Positions 14,390 to 20,708 of a stretch of DNA of 20,708 bases are shown piece after piece; position 1 is the stretch's first letter, and each line of letters begins with the position of its first letter. The stretch is from Chitinophaga pinensis. Lineage in GTDB: Bacteria; Bacteroidota; Bacteroidia; Flavobacteriales_D; Crocinitomicaceae. The notes under the pieces are model-generated. The model had not been told where the DNA came from. It worked only from the letters and a program-made list of their open reading frames with translations, and searched no databases. The stretch covers positions 1 through 20,708 of the forward strand of contig CAMBMC010000006.1 of NCBI GenBank assembly GCA_945868555.1, in the 5' to 3' direction. A program made the position numbers and the translations under genes.

Positions 14390-15127
14390 ATGGAAGAACG
14401 AAAAGTAGTTAAACCGTATGGCGATCAAGACCGATCAAAGAAAGAGGAGGTGGCAGAAATGTTCAATAACATCTCTGGACGCTATGATTTCTTGAACCAT
14501 TTTTTATCTCTAGGAATCGATAAGATTTGGCGTCGAAAGGCTGTGAAAAAATTAAAGGAAATAAATCCCAAGCGCATTCTCGATATCGCTACAGGAACAG
14601 GCGATTTTGCGATTCAGGCTTTGTCGCTTAAGCCAACAGAAGTTGTTGGAGTAGACATTTCAGCGGGAATGCTCGAGGTCGGTAAAACGAAAATGAAAGC
14701 CAAGGGCGTTGATCACATCGTTCGCATGGAATTGGGAGATTCCGAGAATCTTTCTTTTGAAGATGGCTATTTTGATGCGGTTACAGTGGCCTTTGGTGTT
14801 CGAAATTTTGAACATCTTGAAAAAGGACTTGGTGAAATGCTTCGTGTGACACGAAGTGGTGGTAGAATTGTCATTCTTGAGTTTTCAAAACCGAAACGCT
14901 TTCCTGTAAAGCAATATTTTGCATTTCACTCGAGGTACATTATTCCATTTTTTGGAAAGCGAATTTCAAAAGATGGCCGAGCGTATGCCTATCTACCCGA
15001 ATCTGTGGCAGCATTTCCGGAAGGGGAGGAATTTACCGATATTCTAGCTCAAGTTGGTTATGAAAAGGTAAGTGCCGAGACTGTTTCTGGTGGAATCGCA
15101 ACAATTTATTCTGGATTCAAGAAATAA
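14390..15127 (+). CDS. menG: Demethylmenaquinone methyltransferase (UbiE/MenG)
   Basis: A 245-residue SAM-dependent methyltransferase of the UbiE family, performing the final C-methylation in menaquinone synthesis. Marks: VAEMFNNISGRYDFLNHFLS (21-40), the family-specific N-terminal signature; ILDIATGTGDFA (63-74), the SAM-binding motif I; VGVDISAGML (86-95); and ILEFSKPKRFPV further on, motif III-like. The C-terminus ends in a Gly-rich GGIATIYSGFKK typical of the family. Bacteroidota make menaquinone rather than ubiquinone, so MenG is the expected activity. The gene is followed 18 nt later by porT; I recall menG/porT neighbourhood from other Flavobacteria, which supports both assignments. Confidence 0.95.
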   Translation: MEERKVVKPYGDQDRSKKEEVAEMFNNISGRYDFLNHFLSLGIDKIWRRKAVKKLKEINPKRILDIATGTGDFAIQALSLKPTEVVGVDISAGMLEVGKTKMKAKGVDHIVRMELGDSENLSFEDGYFDAVTVAFGVRNFEHLEKGLGEMLRVTRSGGRIVILEFSKPKRFPVKQYFAFHSRYIIPFFGKRISKDGRAYAYLPESVAAFPEGEEFTDILAQVGYEKVSAETVSGGIATIYSGFKK

Positions 15128-15145
15128 GAAGAGATAAAAGCCGTT

Positions 15146-15865
15146 ATGAAAACTGTGAAAATTGGAACCTTAATTTTGATGCATTGCTTCGTTTTGTCTG
15201 TGTTTGGACAAAAAGAGTTGCCTCAGAATTACAAGCGTTTCGATCAACGGTTCATTCATTTTGGATTTATGTTGGGTTGGAATACAGCTAGTTTTTCCAC
15301 GTATCAAAGTTCAGATGCTTTTTCTAAATACAACCTCAAATCTTTGGTCACTAATTCTCAACCAGGGGGTCAGGTTGGAATCGTTACGACCATGAAAATT
15401 GGAACTCCAGTGGTTCGTCTTCGTTTTATCCCAACTCTATCCTTCCAAGAAAGAGTGATGACTTACACCTATATGAGTATGCTTTCAGGTAAGGATTCAT
15501 TGACTGAAGAGCGGGTGAATTCGACGAATCTAGATTTTCCTGTGATGTTTCAATTCAGAACTTTACGCTTAAATAACTTTGCTTCCTATTTTCTTTTAGG
15601 TGGTCAACCAAGCATTGACTTGCAATCTCAGGAAAAAGCATCACAGAATTATTCGGATCCATTTATAAAGATCAAGAAGTTTGATTTTCAAGGACAAATC
15701 GGAGGGGGTGTAGAGTTTTTTACACCATATTTTAAATTTGGAATTGAATTGAAGTATTCTCAAGGTTTTACGAATTCATTTATTCAAGACAACACGGATT
15801 CATCTCGACCTATTGACCGCTTGTACAACCGCGTATGGTGGGTATCGTTCATTTTTGAAGGATAA
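15146..15865 (+). CDS. porT: PorT/SprT outer-membrane protein of the type IX secretion system
   Basis: A 239-residue protein with a signal peptide (residues 1-21, cleaved before QKELPQ) and alternating beta-strand patterns ending in an aromatic strand (RVWWVSFIFEG), typical of a small outer-membrane beta barrel. The start of the mature protein, with NYKRFDQRFIHFGFMLGWN (28-46), matches what I recall of PorT/SprT, needed for type IX secretion and gliding in Bacteroidota. Location directly downstream of menG supports it. The stop overlaps the start of the next gene by one base (TAATG at 15863-15867), so translation is probably coupled. No other secretion-system gene is in the window, as is usual because the system is scattered over the chromosome. 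Confidence 0.85.
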   Translation: MKTVKIGTLILMHCFVLSVFGQKELPQNYKRFDQRFIHFGFMLGWNTASFSTYQSSDAFSKYNLKSLVTNSQPGGQVGIVTTMKIGTPVVRLRFIPTLSFQERVMTYTYMSMLSGKDSLTEERVNSTNLDFPVMFQFRTLRLNNFASYFLLGGQPSIDLQSQEKASQNYSDPFIKIKKFDFQGQIGGGVEFFTPYFKFGIELKYSQGFTNSFIQDNTDSSRPIDRLYNRVWWVSFIFEG

Positions 15866-17418
15866 TGAGCAAGGTTGTTCAATTTCGCCTTCGTCCGGAG
15901 GAATTAAGGGACGAAAACAATCTTGTTTTAGTTATTGCGAGAGAATCTGGGAAAGCTGTAGGGTCGTTTCATTACGAATGGCGGAAACGAAGCATTGATG
16001 CGCGAAAACGAGATATTTTCTACAATTGCACCATTGAGGTGTACGACAATGATGAAAGCATAGAAATAAACGATTCTTTCCAAGCTAAAGATGTCCATTC
16101 AGCCCGAGAAATCCATATTGTAGGTGCGGGGCCAGCGGGATTGTTCGCGGCATTGCATGCCTTGGAGCTTGGGTTGAGGCCAATTATTTTTGAGCGAGGA
16201 AAAGACGTGCGTTCACGCCGAAGAGACTTGGCGACCTTAAACAAAACAAGCACGGTAAATCCTGAATCGAATTATTGTTTTGGCGAAGGAGGAGCAGGAA
16301 CCTATTCGGATGGAAAACTTTATACCCGTTCGAAGAAAAGGGGAGATGTTGATCGCGCACTGCGCATGTTTGTTCAGTTTGGCGCTGAAAAAGATATTTT
16401 GGTCGATGCTCATCCGCACATTGGAACCAATAAACTTCCGCAAATCATAGTGGCGATGCGCGAAGAGATTATTCGCTTTGGTGGAGAGGTTCATTTTGAC
16501 TCCAAATTAACGAATGTAATCATTGAAAACAATAAGCTTAAAGAGATTGAAATCAATGGATTAAAACGTATTTCTAGCGAGTATTTAATAGTGGCTACAG
16601 GCCATTCGGCGCGCGATATTTTTGAATTGTTACATCGGAATGGGGTTCGCATTGAAGCGAAGCCTTTTGCCTTGGGTGTGCGTATTGAACATACTCAAGA
16701 TTTAATTGATGAAATTCAATACCATGGAAGGCATCATGACGATCTTTTACCCCCAGCGAGTTATGCACTTGTTGAGCAAGTGGATGGTAGAGGTGTATAT
16801 TCATTTTGTATGTGTCCTGGAGGTATTATCGCTCCCTGTGCAACTGAACAAAACGAGGTGGTTACCAACGGATGGTCGCCATCAAAACGTAACAATCCAT
16901 ACTCCAACTCGGGAGTTGTTGTCAGTGTTTATCCTTCCGATTTTCCACATGATGAAATGAACCCTTTTGTATGTTTGGATTTTCAGAAAGCTGTTGAACA
17001 AAAATGTTGGGAGGCGGCTGGAGAAACACAAAAAGTCCCAGCTCAACGAATGCTTGACTTTGTCCAGGATAAAAAGTCGGTCGATTTCCCAAGATCTTCA
17101 TACCAGCCGGGTATATTGAGTGTGAGGTTGGATGAGGTTTTACCCGATTTCATCACTCAGCGCTTGAGAAAGGCCTTTGTCCAGTTTGATAAAAAAATGC
17201 AAGGGTATTTAACCAATGATGCTGTTCTGCATGCGCCAGAATCACGCACATCATCTCCAATTTCAATCCCTAGAAATAGTGAAACCCTTGAGCATGTTGA
17301 AGTTCAAGGAATTTATCCATGCGGAGAGGGCGCAGGTTATGCGGGTGGAATCATTTCCGCAGCCATTGATGGAATGAAATGTACTGAAGCAATTTCTCAT
17401 AAAATGAATTTGACATGA
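15865..17418 (+). CDS. FAD-dependent dehydrogenase-like protein (COG2509 type)
   Basis: A 517-residue protein with an N-terminal domain of about 80 residues, then a Rossmann dinucleotide-binding fold: IHIVGAGPAGLFAALHALEL (83-102) with the GxGxxG motif, and acidic Glu110 at the end of the second strand to hold the FAD ribose. It continues with CFGEGGAGTYSDGKLYTR (138-155), a signature of the uncharacterised COG2509 family, and a C-terminal GEGAGYAGGIISAAIDGMK (487-505), the second FAD contact. The enzyme is probably cytoplasmic, with no signal peptide. Physiological substrate is unknown for this family. It overlaps porT by 1 nt and is overlapped by the DUF3089 gene by 4 nt (ATGA at 17415-17418), placing it firmly inside the operon. 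Confidence 0.88.
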   Translation: MSKVVQFRLRPEELRDENNLVLVIARESGKAVGSFHYEWRKRSIDARKRDIFYNCTIEVYDNDESIEINDSFQAKDVHSAREIHIVGAGPAGLFAALHALELGLRPIIFERGKDVRSRRRDLATLNKTSTVNPESNYCFGEGGAGTYSDGKLYTRSKKRGDVDRALRMFVQFGAEKDILVDAHPHIGTNKLPQIIVAMREEIIRFGGEVHFDSKLTNVIIENNKLKEIEINGLKRISSEYLIVATGHSARDIFELLHRNGVRIEAKPFALGVRIEHTQDLIDEIQYHGRHHDDLLPPASYALVEQVDGRGVYSFCMCPGGIIAPCATEQNEVVTNGWSPSKRNNPYSNSGVVVSVYPSDFPHDEMNPFVCLDFQKAVEQKCWEAAGETQKVPAQRMLDFVQDKKSVDFPRSSYQPGILSVRLDEVLPDFITQRLRKAFVQFDKKMQGYLTNDAVLHAPESRTSSPISIPRNSETLEHVEVQGIYPCGEGAGYAGGIISAAIDGMKCTEAISHKMNLT

Positions 17419-18389
17419 ACCAACTAAGCGGCATACTCTTTTGTTTGATTTCTATTTTTGGTGCTTCCGTTTGTGCTCAAAAACCAGTTACGGATTATTC
17501 CTCTACGGCAAATTGGGCGGTACTTCCAGGAGCATATCCAAAATCACTTTTAACTGAATGGTCGGACACACAAAACGAACCTGTGGATGTGTTTTATGTG
17601 TACCCAACCTTTTTGTTGGACGGCAAAGATGTACGATGGAATTACCCCATTAATGACTCAATTCATCGCGAAAAGGTAATAGGTACAGCTGTTCCCTTTC
17701 AAGCATCAGCGTGGTTAGAAGCAGGTAATTTGTATGTTCCTTTTTACCAACAAGCGCACATTCGGTCCTATTACACCTTGGATAGTGGGGGATACGATGC
17801 CTTGATGTTGGCGTACAAAGATGTGCGTGCTGCATTCGAGTATTATTTGGCCAATTACAACAATGGAAAAGGAATCATCCTTGCGGGACATAGTCAGGGT
17901 TCGACGCATATTTCGATGTTGTTGAAAGAGTATTTTGATGGAAAGGAATTGCAAAACAAGCTCGTTGCGGCCTATATTCCTGGAATCGGGATTGATACAA
18001 CGATGTACTCGACCATTTCCTTGATGACAGACAAAGAAGAAATTGGGGGCTTTGTCACATGGAACACCTTTCGAAAGAAATTTGACATGAAACAATACAA
18101 GTGGTATAAAGGAAAGGCAGTCATTAATCCAATTACTTGGGATCTGTCGCCTGTTGCTTCGTCAAAGGAACATCTCGGATTTCTTTTTTCCAATGGAAAG
18201 ATGTACCGACATTCTGTTACTGCGCATCTTTCTGACGGTGTCATTTGGATCAATCCCCCAAAGTTTCCATACCGATATTTGGCCTTTACCATGAAGAATT
18301 ACCACGCGGGTGATGTCAACTTGTTTTGGGAAGACATTCGCGTGAACAGTATTTTACGTGCAAAGAAATACATTCAGTCCAAACCGTAA
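17415..18389 (+). CDS. DUF3089 family secreted alpha/beta hydrolase
   Basis: A 324-residue protein with a signal peptide (residues 1-21, probable cut before QKPV, the common Bacteroidota pattern), so it is exported. It has the nucleophile elbow AGHSQGS (157-163) with Ser160, matching the GxSxG esterase/lipase motif, and the C-terminal YHAGDVNLFWEDIR, which probably holds the catalytic His. The N-terminal VDVFYVYPTFL (57-67) is characteristic of DUF3089. An ASVC sequence at 17-20 looks lipobox-like but Val at the -1 position is unfavourable, so a soluble periplasmic protein is more likely. Substrate is unknown; ester hydrolysis is inferred from the fold. It is the last gene of the operon, and its stop is 9 nt from the stop of the convergent RNA methyltransferase gene. 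Confidence 0.85.
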   Translation: MNQLSGILFCLISIFGASVCAQKPVTDYSSTANWAVLPGAYPKSLLTEWSDTQNEPVDVFYVYPTFLLDGKDVRWNYPINDSIHREKVIGTAVPFQASAWLEAGNLYVPFYQQAHIRSYYTLDSGGYDALMLAYKDVRAAFEYYLANYNNGKGIILAGHSQGSTHISMLLKEYFDGKELQNKLVAAYIPGIGIDTTMYSTISLMTDKEEIGGFVTWNTFRKKFDMKQYKWYKGKAVINPITWDLSPVASSKEHLGFLFSNGKMYRHSVTAHLSDGVIWINPPKFPYRYLAFTMKNYHAGDVNLFWEDIRVNSILRAKKYIQSKP

Positions 18390-18398
18390 ACTTCCAGC

Positions 18399-19124
18399 TT
18401 AACGCGCAAATTCCGACAGCAAAATCCCAGTTGCTACAGCTACATTGAGCGATTCTGCCTTTCCAAAACCTGGGATATGAATCGGTGAATTGATATACGC
18501 TTGAATGTTTGGTCGAATTCCCTTTCCTTCATTTCCCATAACGAGCACGGCGTTTCTTACCAACGCTGAGTTGTACACATTTTTTCCTTCCAATAAGGCG
18601 CCGTAAATCGGGAGTTGGCAACTCGACAAAAAAGTATCTAGCACGGTGTATTTCACATCCATGCGAAGCATTGAGCCCATACTGGCTTGGATGACCTTAG
18701 GGTTGTAAATATCTGCGGTATCCTCCGAACAAACAATCATTTTTACTCCGAACCAATCAGCCGTTCGCAAAATAGTTCCCATGTTTCCTGGATCTTGCAC
18801 ACCATCCAAGACAAGAATCAATCCATCTGAAAGGTTTGTATCAACTTTTGCCGGTTTGCGCAACACAGCAAGCGTTTTATTTGGTGTTTTTAAAGTTGAT
18901 AGTTGAGACAACTCAGCATCCGAAATCAATTCAACTGCACCTCTATAATCAAAGGTTTCGAGTGGGGCGCTTGCATATACTTCTTCAATAATTTCTGGAA
19001 ATTCCCAGAGTGCTTCGGTGACCATTTTTTCTCCTTCGACGAGAAATAATCCGAACTCATCGCGATTTTTTTTCAAATGCAATGAACGGATCCACTTTAT
19101 CTTGTTCTTCGATAGTCCTGACAC
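18399..19124 (-). CDS. TrmH/SpoU family RNA 2'-O-ribose methyltransferase
   Basis: A 241-residue SPOUT methyltransferase that methylates a ribose 2'-OH in rRNA or tRNA using SAM. The N-terminal substrate-binding part reads FLVEGEKMVTEAL (27-39). Catalytic motifs: DPGNMGTILRTADWFG (111-126) with Asn114 and Arg120, VMGNEGKGI (195-203), and IPGFGKAESLNVAVATGILL (217-236), which form the knotted SAM site. The start is a GTG, since a TAA stop lies three codons upstream and no in-frame ATG precedes residue 34. The family cannot be split into rRNA G2251 or tRNA G18 type here. The gene is convergent with DUF3089 and divergent from the tamL-type gene. Confidence 0.92.
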   Translation of the reverse strand: MSGLSKNKIKWIRSLHLKKNRDEFGLFLVEGEKMVTEALWEFPEIIEEVYASAPLETFDYRGAVELISDAELSQLSTLKTPNKTLAVLRKPAKVDTNLSDGLILVLDGVQDPGNMGTILRTADWFGVKMIVCSEDTADIYNPKVIQASMGSMLRMDVKYTVLDTFLSSCQLPIYGALLEGKNVYNSALVRNAVLVMGNEGKGIRPNIQAYINSPIHIPGFGKAESLNVAVATGILLSEFAR

Positions 19125-19138
19125 AACTTCTTATTTAC

Positions 19139-19146
19139 TACTTTTG
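19139..19146 (+). promoter_or_regulatory. Candidate -7 promoter box for the tamL-type gene
   Basis: TACTTTTG followed by CA is a perfect TAnnTTTG box. The predicted transcript start is close to 19150, almost on the TTG start codon at 19149, so either the message is nearly leaderless or the true start is the next in-frame TTG at 19164. Confidence 0.5.
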
Positions 19147-19148
19147 CA

Positions 19149-20708
19149 TTGAAAATATTCTCATTGAGCTCGGTCAAACTTACATATATTCTGTTAATTC
19201 TCCTTGCACTTGTTTCGTGCCGATCGTCGCGTTATGTGCCAGAGGGCAGATATCTGGTCAAAAAAAACACAATACTACTGGAAGGCGAGAAGTTTGATGT
19301 TGACGACATAGCAGAAATTATTCGACAGAAATCAAATTTCAAAACTGCTGGAGTAAAACTGAAGTTAGCCGCTTACAATGCCATAGATTCTAGCGCAGTT
19401 GCTGAAAAACGCTTCGAAAAGAACATTCGATTGAGAGAAATCAATCAGCACAAAAAAAATCGGCAAAATAAAATCAATGCACGTCGTATCGAGAAGGCAA
19501 AAGCAAAAGGCAATGACCTTTATACCGAGCGCATTATCCCATTAAAAGATACCATTGAACCAAAATTATTTTTACGCGAATGGATCAAATACAAGATTGG
19601 GGAAGCACCAGTTGTATTTGATAGTATACCGTTCAATAAATCAATCGAACAAATCAGCGCATTCCTAAAAAAGAAAGGCTGTTACCGCAATGACGTAACA
19701 GCAATTATTGATTACAAAAAACACAAAAAGGCAGTCGTGAATTATTCGGTTCAAACAGGTCCGATTTTTACCATTGACACCATACGGGTTTTGTGTAAAA
19801 ACACCGTGGTTTCCGAAAATTTCAACAATTACATCAAGAAATTTGAAGAGCATCCGCTAAAGGGGAATCCTTTTGATACCGATCTTTTGGATGATTTTAG
19901 AAGTGATTTAGCAAGATACATGCGTGACAATGCCTTGTATGGTTTCAGTAGTTCACACATCACCTTTGAGGCTGATACGACCTACAAAACAATGACGGCC
20001 AATCTGATCATCATTATTTCTGATCGAATGGTGCGTAGCACAGTCAATAGAGATTCGCTCATTGCTATAAAGCATCAAAACACATTGATTGATCACGTGT
20101 ATTTTCATATTGCGGATACGACGTATTACAAAGGCAATTTTAAACGAGCCATGAATTTACTTGGGAGAGATGTGATGGATGGACAGTTTCTTCGAACAAC
20201 CGACACCTTTAGATATGAGGAAGTGATGCTGCGGAAGAAAAATCTGCTTGATCCATTCCGCAAAGCGACCTTTTTCTACAATGGAAAACTGTCGATTGAT
20301 CCAGATGTGATTGAGCTGCAGAGTTATTTGGAGGAGACGAATTATTACAAGGAATATTATCTTGAGCGTACCTACACCCGTATGATGCAATTGGGTGTTT
20401 TCCGTGTGATTAAGCCCGAATTGGTAGAAATTGCCGGCACAAACAAACTTGATGTGCATTATTATCTCGTTCCAGCAAGTCGTCAAAGTTTTGGTTTTGA
20501 GCCACGTGCAACAAACTCAAACGGGTATCTAGGTGTTTCTGGTTCATTCAATTACGTCAACAAAAATCTATTTGGTGGTGCTGAAAAATTAACATTTACG
20601 GTGAGTGGTGGATTTGAATCGCAGCCTCCCGTATTCGATGAAACCTTGGATGGCGAGAAAATCAAAACTGCAGGACGAAGTTTTAACACCTTTGAAATTG
20701 GTCCAAGT
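19149..20708 (+). CDS. tamL: Lipidated BamA/Omp85-family outer-membrane protein (TamL type), partial
   Basis: An open frame of 520 codons that runs off the right edge. It begins with a lipoprotein signal: LILLALVSC (16-24) with lipobox LVSC and Cys24, followed by RSSRYVPEGRYLVKKN (25-40), which I recognise from TamL, the lipid-anchored Omp85 homologue that replaces TamA in many Bacteroidota. Residues 80-130 are strongly basic and probably helical. POTRA-like repeats fill the region to about 445 (for example KNTVVSENFNNYIKKF), and the beta barrel begins near 448 with FGFEPRATNSNGYLGV and NLFGGAEKLTFTVSGG. The protein should insert or assemble outer-membrane proteins, together with TamB. Start choice is uncertain: no ATG is available, TTG at 19149 is preferred and TTG at 19164 possible. 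A stop at 19119 bounds the frame upstream. BamA proper is the main alternative, but it would lack the lipobox. Confidence 0.8.
   Translation, partial: MKIFSLSSVKLTYILLILLALVSCRSSRYVPEGRYLVKKNTILLEGEKFDVDDIAEIIRQKSNFKTAGVKLKLAAYNAIDSSAVAEKRFEKNIRLREINQHKKNRQNKINARRIEKAKAKGNDLYTERIIPLKDTIEPKLFLREWIKYKIGEAPVVFDSIPFNKSIEQISAFLKKKGCYRNDVTAIIDYKKHKKAVVNYSVQTGPIFTIDTIRVLCKNTVVSENFNNYIKKFEEHPLKGNPFDTDLLDDFRSDLARYMRDNALYGFSSSHITFEADTTYKTMTANLIIIISDRMVRSTVNRDSLIAIKHQNTLIDHVYFHIADTTYYKGNFKRAMNLLGRDVMDGQFLRTTDTFRYEEVMLRKKNLLDPFRKATFFYNGKLSIDPDVIELQSYLEETNYYKEYYLERTYTRMMQLGVFRVIKPELVEIAGTNKLDVHYYLVPASRQSFGFEPRATNSNGYLGVSGSFNYVNKNLFGGAEKLTFTVSGGFESQPPVFDETLDGEKIKTAGRSFNTFEIGPS
19175..19182 (-). promoter_or_regulatory. 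Candidate -7 promoter box for the RNA methyltransferase gene
   Basis: On the minus strand TAAGTTTG matches TAnnTTTG perfectly and predicts a start near 19168 and a leader of about 45 nt. It lies inside the tamL-type coding start region, so the two divergent promoters face into one another. Confidence 0.4.

Noticed and set aside
17465..17480. Lipobox in the DUF3089 protein
   Set aside because: ASVC has Val just before Cys, which is disfavoured; a standard signal peptidase I site follows.

Overview
The window reads as chromosomal DNA of a member of the Bacteroidota, most likely order Flavobacteriales (a Crocinitomicaceae/Fluviicola-like genome is my guess, not shown). Evidence: a PorT homologue of the type IX secretion system, a DUF4199 membrane protein, a lipidated BamA-type protein (TamL type), a menaquinone methyltransferase, a Rho factor with a very long Asn/Gln-rich N-terminal insert, and several TAnnTTTG promoter boxes, one with a TTTG box exactly 19 nt upstream. 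There are no clear Shine-Dalgarno sequences. No rRNA, tRNA, CRISPR array, phage or transposase gene was seen.

Layout. 1-2060 (+): end of an unrecognised gene, a small four-helix membrane protein, then mpl (peptidoglycan recycling ligase), the last two coupled by an ATGA overlap. 2057-4433 (-): rho followed 4 nt later by a DUF4199 gene whose stop overlaps the mpl stop. 4632-6029 (+): a dicarboxylate/amino-acid:cation symporter, divergent from rho across a 198-nt gap with two hairpins in the presumed rho leader. 6030-6405: a non-coding stretch with short direct repeats at both ends, nested palindromes and a terminator-like hairpin. 6406-9189 (-): uvrA. 9373-10256 (+): an ECF-type sigma factor and a small lipoprotein 2 nt behind it. 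10257-12013 (-): a PlsC-type acyltransferase plus an OlsB/GlsB-type N-acyltransferase, together resembling an aminolipid (glycine or ornithine lipid) pathway.

12179-18389 (+): a compact six-gene run with overlaps or gaps under 20 nt: class I aminotransferase, heptose-7-phosphate kinase, menG, porT, a COG2509-type FAD protein and a DUF3089 alpha/beta hydrolase, probably transcribed from a consensus -7 box at 12142-12149. 18399-19124 (-): an RNA 2'-O-ribose methyltransferase, divergent from 19149-20708 (+): a lipidated Omp85 gene (TamL type) that runs off the window.

Functionally the window is rich in envelope genes: peptidoglycan recycling (mpl), LPS heptose precursor (rfaE1), aminolipid synthesis (acyltransferase pair), outer-membrane protein assembly (tamL) and protein secretion (porT). 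The rest are housekeeping genes for transcription, repair and quinone synthesis. I see no convincing new multi-gene system; the items most worth checking are the 6030-6405 intergenic element, the rho leader hairpins with the Rho disordered insert, the sigma factor-lipoprotein pair, and the non-ATG starts and facing promoters at trmH/tamL.
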